64,000 nt of DNA from Crassaminicella profunda (GCF_019884785.1 NZ_CP082326.1:3279355-3343354), one strand, 5' to 3'. Shown: positions 32,138-41,869, counted from the first letter of the stretch. Notes: generated from the sequence alone by a model not told the origin. Translations and numbers: made by a program.

Positions 32138-34000
32138 TTATGAAGCATTAACATTTCTAAACTGACTATTATAAAGGGACGCATAAAAACCCTTCATATT
32201 TAATAACTCTTCATGATGCCCTTGCTCTACAATATCTCCATCCTTCATAACAAGAATTAAATCTGCATCACGAATGGTTGACAGTCTATGAGCAATAATA
32301 AAGCTTGTTCTTCCTTTCATTAGATTTTCCATTGCCTTTTGAATCAGTACTTCTGTACGTGTATCAACAGAGCTTGTTGCCTCATCAAGGATTAATATTT
32401 TAGGATCTGATAAAATTGCACGAGCAATGGTCAATAGTTGCTTTTGTCCTTGAGATATGTTACTTGCTTCTTCATTTAGCTCCATATTGTATCCATTTGG
32501 TAACATCTTTACAAAGTTTTCTACATGTGCTGACTTGGCTGCTTCAATTACTTCTTTATCTGTAGCATTGAGTCTGCCATAACGAATATTTTCCATAATT
32601 GAACCATTAAACAACCAAGTATCTTGAAGCACCATCCCAAACATATTACGTAAATCTTCTCTCTCAAAATCTCTTATATCGTGTCCATCAATGGATATAA
32701 CCCCACCCTGTACATCATAAAAACGCATTAAAAGCTTAACAATAGTTGTTTTGCCAGCTCCTGTTGGTCCTACAATGGCTACCTTTTGTCCTGATTTGAT
32801 GCAAGCTGAAAAATTCTTTATAATAGTCTTGTCTTTCGTATATCCAAATTGAACATCTTCAAATGCAACTTTCCCCTTAACATCTCTAAGCTTAACTGGA
32901 TTTTCTACTTCTAAAACCTCTTCTTCCTCTTCTAAGAATTCAAAAACTCTTTCAGCAGCTGCTACCGTTGATTGAAGAACATTAGCTATTTGAGCTACTT
33001 GAGCTATTGGTTGAGTAAAACTTCTAACGTATTGCACGAATGATAAGATATCTCCCACTTCAATCGTCTTTTTTATGGCAAGCCATCCGCCTAAAATAGA
33101 TACAGCTACATAGCCTATATTTCCAATAAAGGTCATAATAGGCATCATCATTCCAGATAGAAATTGAGACTTCCATGCAGAATAGTACAGGGTGTTATTT
33201 AGCTCTTCAAATTGTTGAACAGCTTCTTCTTCTCCGTTAAATGCTTTCATGATATTATGGCCACCATAAATTTCTTCTACATGACCATTCACATGACCTA
33301 AAAACTCCTGTTGAGACTTAAAGTATTTTTGTGATTTCTTTACTACTGCCATGACTAAGATCATTGATGCTGGTAACATTATTAATGCCACCAACGTCAT
33401 TTGCCAGCTTATTGATAGCATCATGATGAGGACACCAATGATTGTAATAACAGATGTTATAATCTGTGACATACTTTGGTTTAATGTTTGGCTTACCGTA
33501 TCAACATCATTTGTAACCCTTGATAATACTTCTCCATGAGTCTTCCTATCAAAGTATTTAAGTGGCATACGGTTGATTTTTTCTGAAATTTCTTTTCTTA
33601 AATGATAAGATACCTTCTGTGCTACTCCTGAAATGATATAACCTTGTACGATTGAAAATAAGGCACTCATTATATACAATCCCAAAAGCCAAATCACGAT
33701 ATTTCCTATATATGCAAAGTCAATTGAAGCACCTTCTACTCCCATCACCTTGCTTACTAAACCTTCAAAAATTTTTGTTGTAGCCTTACCTAAAATCTTA
33801 GGACCTACTATAGAAAAAGCTGCACTCCCTATGGCAAAAATAATTACAATAGTAATTGATAAGCTATAGGGTTTCAGATACTTTACTAATTTATTCATCG
33901 TCCCCTTAAAATCTTTGGCTTTCTCAGTTTTTCCCATGCCACCCATGTGACCTCCACCAAAGCCACCTGACCTTTTATTCCCTATTTTTCTATCATTCAT
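32138..34000 (-). CDS. ABC exporter half-transporter (620 aa)
   Basis: The protein has an N-terminal glycine/His-rich stretch (SGGFGGGHMGG), six transmembrane helices over about 45-330, and an ATPase domain. The latter shows Walker A GPTGAGKTT near 414, signature NISQGQKQLL, Walker B ILILDEATSSVD and the H-loop AHRLS. Its ATG overlaps the stop of the 736-residue partner (ATGA). The two form a heterodimeric multidrug-type exporter, with a MarR regulator divergent from them. The substrate is unknown. Confidence 0.93.
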   Translation of the reverse strand: MNDRKIGNKRSGGFGGGHMGGMGKTEKAKDFKGTMNKLVKYLKPYSLSITIVIIFAIGSAAFSIVGPKILGKATTKIFEGLVSKVMGVEGASIDFAYIGNIVIWLLGLYIMSALFSIVQGYIISGVAQKVSYHLRKEISEKINRMPLKYFDRKTHGEVLSRVTNDVDTVSQTLNQSMSQIITSVITIIGVLIMMLSISWQMTLVALIMLPASMILVMAVVKKSQKYFKSQQEFLGHVNGHVEEIYGGHNIMKAFNGEEEAVQQFEELNNTLYYSAWKSQFLSGMMMPIMTFIGNIGYVAVSILGGWLAIKKTIEVGDILSFVQYVRSFTQPIAQVAQIANVLQSTVAAAERVFEFLEEEEEVLEVENPVKLRDVKGKVAFEDVQFGYTKDKTIIKNFSACIKSGQKVAIVGPTGAGKTTIVKLLMRFYDVQGGVISIDGHDIRDFEREDLRNMFGMVLQDTWLFNGSIMENIRYGRLNATDKEVIEAAKSAHVENFVKMLPNGYNMELNEEASNISQGQKQLLTIARAILSDPKILILDEATSSVDTRTEVLIQKAMENLMKGRTSFIIAHRLSTIRDADLILVMKDGDIVEQGHHEELLNMKGFYASLYNSQFRNVNAS

Positions 34001-36207
34001 GATGAAAGCTCCTCCTTTGAAAGTTGCGATAAAGCAATTTGCTTATAAACATTACAGTTTTCCATAAGCTCCTTATGAGTACCATTTCCTACGATTTTCC
34101 CTTCATCAAGAACAATAATCTGATCCGCATCCATTATTGTACTGATTCTTTGTGCCACAATTAAAACAGTACTTTCTAAAGTATCCTCTTTTAATGATTT
34201 TCGTAATGCTGCATCTGTCTTAAAATCAAGAGCTGAAAAACTATCATCGAATATAAATATTTCAGGCTTTTTAACAAGGGCACGGGCAATGGAAAGTCTT
34301 TGCTTTTGACCTCCTGAAACATTCGTACCCCCTTGAGATATCTCTGCACCTAATCCTTCAGTTTTAGTACGAATAAATTCCATAGCTTGAGCTGTCTCTG
34401 CTGCCTTTACTAATTCTCTTTCTGTTGCATCCTTCTTCCCGTATTGAATATTGCTTTGTATCGTCCCTGAGAATAAAACTCCCCTTTGTGGTACATAGCC
34501 AATCTTTTCTCTTAATTCTCGTTGTGGTACTTCTCTGATATCCGTACCATCTACTAATATTTTTCCATTTGTAGCATCATAAAAACGTGTAATCATATTT
34601 ATTAGCGTTGTTTTACCACTACCTGTACTTCCAATAAACGCTGTGGTTTTCCCAGGCTTTGCAGTAAAAGTAATGTTTGAAAGCACATCTTCTTTTGCAC
34701 TTGGATATCTAAAAGAAACATTCTTAAATTCTACATAACCCTGTCTTTCTGCTTTGAAAAGAGTTGGTTCCTTTGGATCATAAATACTCACCTCAGTATC
34801 TAAAACTTCAACGATACGTTGTGCTGATACAGAAGCACGAGGTAACATGATGGATACCATTGAAATCATTAAGAAAGCCATAATAATCTGCATGGTATAT
34901 TGTATGAAAGCCATCATATCACCTACTTGAATATTACCTGCATCAATCTGATGTGCTCCTACCCATACAATCAATAAGGTTATACCATTCATAATCAGCA
35001 TCATCATTGGCCTCATTACTGTCATTAAACGATTTATAAACAAATTGGTTTTTGTCAAATCTTGATTTGCTTTTTCAAATTTCTTTTCTTCATGCTTTTG
35101 CGTATTAAAAGCACGGATGACTAGCATACCGATTAAGGATTCACGAGTTATTAGATTTAGCCTGTCTACTAGCTTTTGTACACTCTTAAACTTAGGAATA
35201 GCTACTGAAAATAATAAAATCACTAATGTTAAAATTGCCATAACTGCAACTGCTATAATCCATCCCATGGAAGTATCCGTATTAAGTACCTTAATGATTC
35301 CACCTATCCCTAGAATCGGTGCATAGAATACCATTCTAAGTAACATGACCATCAGGGTTTGTACCTGTTGAATATCATTTGTACTTCTTGTTATTAAAGA
35401 AGCCGTTGAGAATTTATCAAATTCTGCATTGGAAAAGGTTGTAACCTTTCTAAATAACTTATCTCTAAGATTTCTTCCAAGACCTGCTGCTACTCTTGCA
35501 GCAAGCAGACCTACTATAACTGTAGCTCCCATACTAAGTAAAGCTATAAGCAACATTTTTAAACCTGCAATAAGAATATAATTTGATTGAAGCTTATCTG
35601 TATCTATGCCTATGGTTTTGTACTCCTCATGAAGAAATATCACCGCTGACTGGGTAATCATACTGTTAGGCATATCCTTAAACTTCTCATCAATCTTTTC
35701 TTTCATTGCCTTAATTTGCTCTTTGGGCATCTGTGAAATAATTGTAAATAGATCTGTATTCAAGGGAATATTCCCTTGATCTATTTCTCCCTTTTTAATT
35801 CCCTCAACAATTAATATGGGCTTCCCAAATATACTGTTCAGTTCATCTATTTGATCTTCATCTTTTGTATTAAGCTTATAAAGTGGCGTCTTTCTAAGTT
35901 CTGAATAGTCCTTAATATAATCTTGTAACTCACTTTGAGAAAGACGTTGCTTATCTAAAAGAATATAACTTTTTTCTACCTTTTTCTGATCATCTTCATT
36001 CATAAAGAGCTTAAGTTTATCCAACTCACTTTTACGAATTACTTTAGGAACTGCGTTTTCTACTCCCCCTTGCTGAATTCCCACATTTACAATATTAGAC
36101 ATATAATCTGGAAGTGATAGGTCACATATAGCTTGCACGAATAAAAGACCTATAATCACAATAATTATAGCTATAAACGGTTTTAGATACTTCATGATCT
36201 TTAACAT
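33997..36207 (-). CDS. ABC exporter half-transporter with large extracellular insert (736 aa)
   Basis: This partner has the same fold but carries about 150 extra residues between transmembrane helices 1 and 2 (about 35-200), rich in Lys/Glu/Asp and predicted to face outside. The ATPase part has Walker A GSTGSGKTT near 528, signature NVSGGQKQRLS, and FIFDDSFSALD. In the last the catalytic Glu after Walker B is Asp, so this subunit probably holds the degenerate ATP site of the heterodimer. It is the first gene of the exporter operon. Confidence 0.93.
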   Translation of the reverse strand: MLKIMKYLKPFIAIIIVIIGLLFVQAICDLSLPDYMSNIVNVGIQQGGVENAVPKVIRKSELDKLKLFMNEDDQKKVEKSYILLDKQRLSQSELQDYIKDYSELRKTPLYKLNTKDEDQIDELNSIFGKPILIVEGIKKGEIDQGNIPLNTDLFTIISQMPKEQIKAMKEKIDEKFKDMPNSMITQSAVIFLHEEYKTIGIDTDKLQSNYILIAGLKMLLIALLSMGATVIVGLLAARVAAGLGRNLRDKLFRKVTTFSNAEFDKFSTASLITRSTNDIQQVQTLMVMLLRMVFYAPILGIGGIIKVLNTDTSMGWIIAVAVMAILTLVILLFSVAIPKFKSVQKLVDRLNLITRESLIGMLVIRAFNTQKHEEKKFEKANQDLTKTNLFINRLMTVMRPMMMLIMNGITLLIVWVGAHQIDAGNIQVGDMMAFIQYTMQIIMAFLMISMVSIMLPRASVSAQRIVEVLDTEVSIYDPKEPTLFKAERQGYVEFKNVSFRYPSAKEDVLSNITFTAKPGKTTAFIGSTGSGKTTLINMITRFYDATNGKILVDGTDIREVPQRELREKIGYVPQRGVLFSGTIQSNIQYGKKDATERELVKAAETAQAMEFIRTKTEGLGAEISQGGTNVSGGQKQRLSIARALVKKPEIFIFDDSFSALDFKTDAALRKSLKEDTLESTVLIVAQRISTIMDADQIIVLDEGKIVGNGTHKELMENCNVYKQIALSQLSKEELSS

Positions 36208-36330
36208 TTAATACATCTCTCCCTTTATTTTCTAGTTCTGCTAGTCCAATGTTCACTATTCTGGTATGAAAAATATGTTATTAGAAAATTTATAAATATG
36301 ACCTTTTTTATTTTTAAATATATAATCATT

Positions 36331-36414
36331 ATATATTCATAACTATTATATTTTAATAACGTCTATATGTCAATAATGTTTAAAATTGTATAATAGTTAT
36401 GAATATATTATAAT
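36331..36414 (+). promoter_or_regulatory. MarR operators and marR promoter
   Basis: ATATATTCATAACTATTATA (36331-36350) recurs in inverted form at 36389-36408, 38 bp apart. The second copy covers a sigma-A promoter: TTGTAT (36386-36391), 17 bp, TATAAT (36409-36414). The paired sites between divergent genes suit a MarR dimer controlling both directions. Confidence 0.75.
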
Positions 36415-36452
36415 GTAAACATAGATTATAGAATTAACATAAGGAGGCTAAA

Positions 36453-36896
36453 ATGCATAAAGTTGAACTAAAGAAACTCTCTGAAGACTTATATCATTTA
36501 TTCTTACATTTGCATAAGAAAATTTTTGATCCACACGAAATAATAAAAAATTTTTCTATCCCCCCCTCTCATGTTAAAGTGATTATGTATCTTAGACATA
36601 ATGGTACCTCTTCAATTTCTGGAATTGCTAAGAATCTGACAATATCTAGACCTAACATGACACCAATCATTGATAAATTAATTACTGAAGACATGGTTAA
36701 AAGATATTATGACCCAAATGATAGAAGAATTATCAGAATTGAACTAACAGATAAAGCTCATGAATTTATAAAAGAGCAAGAAGAAAAAATAAAAATTGAC
36801 CTGGGCAAAAAAATATCCTCTCTTAATTCTGAGGATTTAGAAACTCTAAGAGAGCATATAGTAGGTATTACAGACATCATTTTAAAAGTAAAATAA
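36453..36896 (+). CDS. MarR-family transcriptional regulator
   Basis: The 147-residue winged-helix protein has SSISGIAKNLTISRPNMTPI as its recognition region and the wing DPNDRRIIRIELTDKA, which is a MarR hallmark. It diverges from the ABC exporter pair and presumably represses it until a ligand binds. AAGGAGG precedes the ATG. Confidence 0.93.
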   Translation: MHKVELKKLSEDLYHLFLHLHKKIFDPHEIIKNFSIPPSHVKVIMYLRHNGTSSISGIAKNLTISRPNMTPIIDKLITEDMVKRYYDPNDRRIIRIELTDKAHEFIKEQEEKIKIDLGKKISSLNSEDLETLREHIVGITDIILKVK

Positions 36897-36955
36897 ATTT
36901 CTAACATTTACTTTTTCACACTAAAACCATTATTTAAATAAACGGAACATAAATT

Positions 36956-37004
36956 TTTGTATTATTAAAGAGGATGATCAATTCATCCTCTTTAATAATA
37001 CAAA
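36956..37004 (+). terminator. Long hairpin after marR
   Basis: A 22-bp stem with a 5-base loop (inner arms AAAGAGGATGA/TCATCCTCTTT) lies between marR and the convergent MutS-like gene. It can serve both strands. Confidence 0.8.
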
Positions 37005-37041
37005 TTGTTATTATTTTTTGTTGTCTGTTCATCAATACAAG

Positions 37042-37107
37042 CTAAATTCTTATATTTAATTTCACCTTATTTCCTGTATATTGAAAAAAGCTATATGAAT
37101 AAGAACC
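37042..37107 (-). pseudogene. Relic of the L,D-transpeptidase-like gene
   Basis: The minus strand reads SFFQYTGNKVKLNIRI and then a stop. It matches SFFKYTGNKVKLNASAKI of the gene at 10095-10412 at both DNA and protein level. Only this short piece remains, just downstream of the MutS-like stop codon. Confidence 0.65.
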
Positions 37108-37112
37108 TTTCC

Positions 37113-38915
37113 TCAATCTATCTCTTCTTCTATTCCTATTATTTTCATGAGATGTAGCGCATTCCTTGTGGTAGAAATACCTGGTCTTAGTTTGTAATCA
37201 AAACAAATTTGATCATCCTTATAATATTCTTGAAAATGGTAATTTTTAATTGTATTTTCCTTTTCCAAGATACCTAACTCAAGATCATGGGTTGACACAA
37301 GACCTATAGCTCCATTGTTCTGTAATTTTTTAATTAACTTTTTTGCACCTATATGTCGATCATAGGAGTTTGTCCCTTTAAATATTTCATCAAGTAAGAA
37401 AAATACTTGTTTATCTTCTTTAGTTGCCTTTACAATTTCTTTAATCCTTAACAACTCTCCATAGAAGGAGGAGATCCCTTTTTCAAGATTATCACTTATT
37501 CTCATGCATGTATGTATGCTGAAAATTGAACATGTCATATTGCTTGCACATACTGGTGCCCCTACATAGGCAAGAATCAAATTAATTCCAATCGTCCTCA
37601 AAAAAGTACTCTTTCCAGACATATTAGATCCAGTTATTAATAATATTCGAAAAGGATCTTGTATATTTACATCATTACATACTCGTTTATTGGCGAGCAA
37701 AGGATGTCCTATTTTCTTGACTTGAAGAATTGAAGGCTTTTCTGTAATTTTAGGAATTGTCCAGTTTGGATAATCATATGCTATGGTTCCTAAACTAGAT
37801 AGTGCTTCAATTTCACCTATTTTTTGTAACCATACCTCAAGTATTAATCCAGATTCACTTTTCCAACGTTCTAGTTCAATTAAGCATTGATAATCCCATA
37901 GAGAAATCACATTGATTGGTAAAAATAACATATTGTTTCGGTTTTCAATTCTATCAACTAGATCTTCTAGCCTTTTCAATTGTCTCATTGCTGATAAACC
38001 TTTATTGTTCCTTAGACTAGTCTTTAATTCCCTAAGATACTCAGACTGAAAATTCACTTTTTCAAAGTGTCTTAATATCCTTCTGTACGCCAATATACTT
38101 TTTTTGTACTTATATACCAAAGCAAACTCTCTATTCCGCTTTTTTATATTAATGAAAATAAGCATAAACTGAAATATTATAAGAATTATTGGAATACTTT
38201 TGATGATACTATTGGCTACAAAGGCTAACAAGAAAGTACCAACTGTAACAAGGGGTAATGCTCGAAAGACTATAATCATCCAAGAATTCATATATAATAA
38301 ATGTTTAGTTTTTGCCCAGTTTATTAAAACTTCAAGATTCCTACTTTTTTCTGTAACCATTCTTCCTTCGACCTGAAGCTTATGCCTCCACCATCTCTTA
38401 GTAGATAATTCACTGATTGCTTTCTGTCTTTTAATGATTGTCTCTTTATCACTATAGGGGTGAGTCAAAATATCCGCAAGCTTAATTCTTCCCATATACG
38501 TATTCCCTGAATTGATCCATTGGAAGAGAGATCCTTGTCCTAAAATATCAATATCATAAGAAAAATTGTGATTTTCATCTTGAAAATCATCTCCCTTATC
38601 GTTAAACTCCGTCCATCTGCCCTCTAGTCTCATAATAGAATCAACATTTACTTTTTTAAGAATAGATACATATTTATATTTTTCCTTAAGTCTTCTACTT
38701 CTGCAAACAAGATAAACAAACAATATAGTCCCAAACAAAGATATTACCCAAGAAATCAGATATCTTTCCATGCTGTTTACAAAACTTACACTAGCAATTA
38801 TAGCTACTACAACTACAAGCCTTAGATTACTAATACAAGCTATGTTTTTTGATAGCTTATCTACTAATCGTCCGTAATATTTAACTCTTTTTTCATATAC
38901 CTCCCTTGAATCCAT
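37113..38915 (-). CDS. MutS-family ATPase with N-terminal membrane segments
   Basis: The 600-residue protein lacks the mismatch-recognition domain. Residues about 28-70 and 210-255 contain hydrophobic helices. The C-terminal third is a MutS ATPase: Walker A GSNMSGKST near 428, STFLRTIGINLILA, Walker B FFLLDEIFKGTNS near 508, and the STHD switch. It belongs to the short MutS-like group, which is probably membrane-bound; its cellular role is not settled. It is a single gene flanked by terminators. Confidence 0.88.
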   Translation of the reverse strand: MDSREVYEKRVKYYGRLVDKLSKNIACISNLRLVVVVAIIASVSFVNSMERYLISWVISLFGTILFVYLVCRSRRLKEKYKYVSILKKVNVDSIMRLEGRWTEFNDKGDDFQDENHNFSYDIDILGQGSLFQWINSGNTYMGRIKLADILTHPYSDKETIIKRQKAISELSTKRWWRHKLQVEGRMVTEKSRNLEVLINWAKTKHLLYMNSWMIIVFRALPLVTVGTFLLAFVANSIIKSIPIILIIFQFMLIFINIKKRNREFALVYKYKKSILAYRRILRHFEKVNFQSEYLRELKTSLRNNKGLSAMRQLKRLEDLVDRIENRNNMLFLPINVISLWDYQCLIELERWKSESGLILEVWLQKIGEIEALSSLGTIAYDYPNWTIPKITEKPSILQVKKIGHPLLANKRVCNDVNIQDPFRILLITGSNMSGKSTFLRTIGINLILAYVGAPVCASNMTCSIFSIHTCMRISDNLEKGISSFYGELLRIKEIVKATKEDKQVFFLLDEIFKGTNSYDRHIGAKKLIKKLQNNGAIGLVSTHDLELGILEKENTIKNYHFQEYYKDDQICFDYKLRPGISTTRNALHLMKIIGIEEEID

Positions 38916-39106
38916 AATTCCCCACCTCCTTTAGGCTTAAAAATAAAAGTAACTACTTGACTATATTAGATTTTATTAATTATTATTTGTAAGATTCCTC
39001 AGTAAATTAATACTTTTTTCAATCTAATTATATCCAAATTTTTTACTGTATCATTCCCCTAATAAATTTCAAAAGAAATCAATATCACTATAAACATTTC
39101 AAATTA

Positions 39107-39895
39107 CTATGCTTTTTTACTTTTTCCTGCAATTTCTTTCGCATATAGGTCACACACAGTATTTTCAAAATGATCTGAGTGTCCTTTTACCCATTCAAAT
39201 TCTATATATTTATTCCTTGTAAGCATGTTAAATTTTTTCCAATGCTCTATGTTCTTTACTTTTTCTCCATTGGCTGTATACCAATCGTTTAATTCCCAAT
39301 TAACAATCCATTCTGTTAATCCTTTTCTTACATATCGACTATCTGTAATAATTCTGATTTTCTCTTCATTTTTTAATATCTCTATTCCTTTCATAGCTGC
39401 TAAAAGTTCTAGTAAACTGCTACTTTTTTCATCAGATTGATAGGTATATATTTGATAATCTCCTTTTAAATTTTTATGTAGTACAACAAAGCCTCCTGTA
39501 TTCTTCTTTTCTAAAAAGCTTCCATCTGTATAAATCTTGTGTATAAGCTCTTCTCCTTTATCTACTACATAGCTATGATGGTTTCCATATCTTTTATCTA
39601 AAACTATAATTTTGGACGGATGATTAAATGCAGCCATATCCTTTTCGTCTCTTAGTGCAAAAGTAAGATGAAACCCTACATAAAAAGTATTTTTTCTTTT
39701 ATTATGTAATATTTTTCTTAATTGATATTCATTTTTTCTTAACAATAAGCTAATAGAATTCTCTTCTAAGAAAACTAGAGATTTTGTATCAGGTGTAAAC
39801 ATTATTTTCGTACTGTTCTTTTTATGAAAAATATCTATAATAAATGAACCTTGTTGTTCTTTAATAATACTCATTGAAAATACCAGCATATTCAT
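39107..39895 (-). CDS. rnhA: Ribonuclease HI with extra N-terminal domain
   Basis: Residues about 118-262 form the RNase H domain with Asp124 (TDGSF), Glu163 (LLELLAAMKG), Asp185 (TDSRYV) and the C-terminal GHSDHFENTVCD region, so all four metal ligands seem present. The first 115 residues are a separate, unrecognised domain. The enzyme would cut RNA in RNA-DNA hybrids. A 26-codon decayed copy of its start occurs at 53358-53438. Confidence 0.9.
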   Translation of the reverse strand: MNMLVFSMSIIKEQQGSFIIDIFHKKNSTKIMFTPDTKSLVFLEENSISLLLRKNEYQLRKILHNKRKNTFYVGFHLTFALRDEKDMAAFNHPSKIIVLDKRYGNHHSYVVDKGEELIHKIYTDGSFLEKKNTGGFVVLHKNLKGDYQIYTYQSDEKSSSLLELLAAMKGIEILKNEEKIRIITDSRYVRKGLTEWIVNWELNDWYTANGEKVKNIEHWKKFNMLTRNKYIEFEWVKGHSDHFENTVCDLYAKEIAGKSKKA

Positions 39896-40101
39896 ATTAA
39901 ACGCCCCTTATCACGCAATCCTTTTTTCTCTTATACACTAACAATATTCATCTATTCTTTTTTAAATTTAACTATCTAATTAATACCAATCACTAACTCA
40001 TCATTTATACCCATCTTATATATTCATTTTTATAACAAAAAAAAATTGCCTATTCCCATTCTAATAACTATCATCTTACCATTAAATAAAGTCCCATTCA
40101 A

Positions 40102-40230
40102 TTAAATAGACTGATTGATTTTATTATATTCTTTCTCATTTTCTTTAATATCTACCTTCATCTGTCCACGTTGTATATTCATTGGCGCAAACCATGAATC
40201 TTGAAAAAAGTTATCAAATAAGTTTTCCAT
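40102..40230 (-). pseudogene. Fragment of an Hsp20 small heat-shock protein gene
   Basis: The minus strand reads MENLFDNFFQDSWFAPMN, then MKVDIKENEKEY, and stops after 42 codons. This matches the start of clostridial Hsp18/Hsp20 proteins (DNFF..FFAPMN..FKVDIKENEYEY as I recall it). The alpha-crystallin core is missing. The rest of 39896-40345 is AT-rich, with a faint third copy of the 10442 repeat at about 40038-40075. No SCIFF precursor gene is visible in it. Confidence 0.7.
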
Positions 40231-40345
40231 ATCAAATCAATTTCTTTAAATTTTTCAGTTTTTGACATATGCTCAAAACATAGTATAATCAAATTGGTGA
40301 AAAATATCATTCAAAAACTCAAAAAATGGAAGGAGTATTCATATT

Positions 40346-41719
40346 ATGACAATGATACATAAATTTAAATATAAAGAGGACTATTTTATTTTGGATGTAG
40401 CTTCAGGAGCCATCCACGTAGTAGATCAAAATATTTATGATATGATTGATGAAGAAAGTCTTAAAGATAGAGATTATTATATTCAAAAATTCAAATCAAA
40501 AACAGATACAAATATTATCTGTGAATGTTATGATGAATTAAAAAAACTTCAAGAAGAAGGAAGTCTTTATTCTAACGATACCTATACAAACGATATTGTT
40601 AAAAAATATGAAGCACAACCTAATTCAGTAAAATCTCTTTGCCTTAATATTGCTCATGATTGCAATTTAATGTGTAAATATTGTTTTGCTGATGGAGAAG
40701 GTTATGATGATCAAGAAAAATTAATGCCCCTTGAAGTCGCTAAAAGAAGTGTTGATTTTTTAATAGCACACTCAGGTTCTAGAAAAAATCTTGAAGTTGA
40801 TTTTTTTGGTGGAGAACCCCTTTTAAATATGGACGTTGTAAAAAAAACAGTTGAATATGCTAAAAGTTTAGAAAAACAACATAACAAACATTTTAGATTT
40901 ACAATAACCACAAACTCTACATTGCTCAATGAAGAAATTATGGATTACTTAGAACATAACATGATCAATATCGTTTTAAGTATTGATGGTAGAAAAAAAG
41001 TTCATGATAATATAAGAATTACAAAAAATAAAAAAGGCAGTTATGATATGATTTTACCTAAAATACAAAAAATGGTAGAAAAGAGACATCAATCACACAA
41101 ACAATATTATATAAGAGGAACTTTTACATCTAATAATTTGGATTTCTCTGAAGATGTAAAACATTTTATTGACCTTGGTTTTAAAGAAATTTCAATTGAA
41201 CCAGTGGTATTACCCGCTGATCATGAATTAGCTATCCAAGAAAATCATCTAGAACAAATCTTTAAACAATATGATATAATATGTGATGAATTAATAAAAC
41301 ATAAGGATGTCATATTTTATCATTTCAATATAAATATTTATGGAGGACCCTGTATTTACAAAAGAATCTCAGGATGTGGCGCTGGTTTTGACTATGTTGC
41401 TGTAACACCAGATGGAGATATATTTCCATGTCACCAATTTGTAGGAAATAAAGATTTTTATTTAGGAAATGTTTTTGAAGGTAAAACAAATCAAACAATT
41501 GCTACATCATTTAAAGAATTGCACATTTATAATAAACCCGAATGCAAAAACTGCTGGGCAAGATTTTTTTGTAGCGGAGGTTGCCAGGCAAATCATTATA
41601 ATTTCAATAGAGATTTTAAAATCCCTTATAGTATTGCATGTCAAATGCAGAAAAAAAGAATAGAATGTGCTATTGCATTACAATATTATAGGAATAATAA
41701 TATTTCTGAGGTAAAATAG
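40346..41719 (+). CDS. scfB: SCIFF peptide radical-SAM maturase
   Basis: The 457-residue protein has the radical-SAM cluster motif C-x3-C-x2-C (Cys106, Cys110, Cys113), an FFGGEPLLN segment, and a C-terminal SPASM region with auxiliary cluster cysteines (SGCGAGFDYVAVTPDGDIFP, CKNCWARFFCSGGC). The N-terminal 90 residues form the peptide-binding RRE-like domain. Family knowledge: it makes Cys-Thr thioether links in the short Cys-rich SCIFF peptide of Clostridia. The usual precursor gene directly upstream is absent here. Confidence 0.93.
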   Translation: MTMIHKFKYKEDYFILDVASGAIHVVDQNIYDMIDEESLKDRDYYIQKFKSKTDTNIICECYDELKKLQEEGSLYSNDTYTNDIVKKYEAQPNSVKSLCLNIAHDCNLMCKYCFADGEGYDDQEKLMPLEVAKRSVDFLIAHSGSRKNLEVDFFGGEPLLNMDVVKKTVEYAKSLEKQHNKHFRFTITTNSTLLNEEIMDYLEHNMINIVLSIDGRKKVHDNIRITKNKKGSYDMILPKIQKMVEKRHQSHKQYYIRGTFTSNNLDFSEDVKHFIDLGFKEISIEPVVLPADHELAIQENHLEQIFKQYDIICDELIKHKDVIFYHFNINIYGGPCIYKRISGCGAGFDYVAVTPDGDIFPCHQFVGNKDFYLGNVFEGKTNQTIATSFKELHIYNKPECKNCWARFFCSGGCQANHYNFNRDFKIPYSIACQMQKKRIECAIALQYYRNNNISEVK

Positions 41720-41816
41720 GTGAACTCGTTAAACAAAGCTTAACATTGGAATTTCAGATGTGGAGTCTACCCCACCTGAATCAATTTGTACTCCCACTTA
41801 TAGAAGTGGGAGTCTT
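41720..41816 (+). mobile_element. Relict IS200/IS605 right end: TnpB tail and omega-RNA-like hairpins
   Basis: Directly after the maturase stop codon, GTG AAC TCG TTA AAC AAA GCT TAA reads VNSLNKA-stop, which I recognise as a common TnpB C-terminus. Two hairpins follow: TTCAG..GTGG/CCAC..CTGAA (41753-41780) and a perfect 10-bp ACTCCCACTT/AAGTGGGAGT with loop ATAG (41790-41813). This order is typical of the 3' end of tnpB and its guide (omega/reRNA) scaffold. No tnpA or remaining tnpB is present. Any guide would start near 41814-41820. Confidence 0.7.
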
Positions 41817-41869
41817 ATAAAAAGATAGCCCCCACCTTGTAATAAGATGAGGACTAAAGGAATACACAT

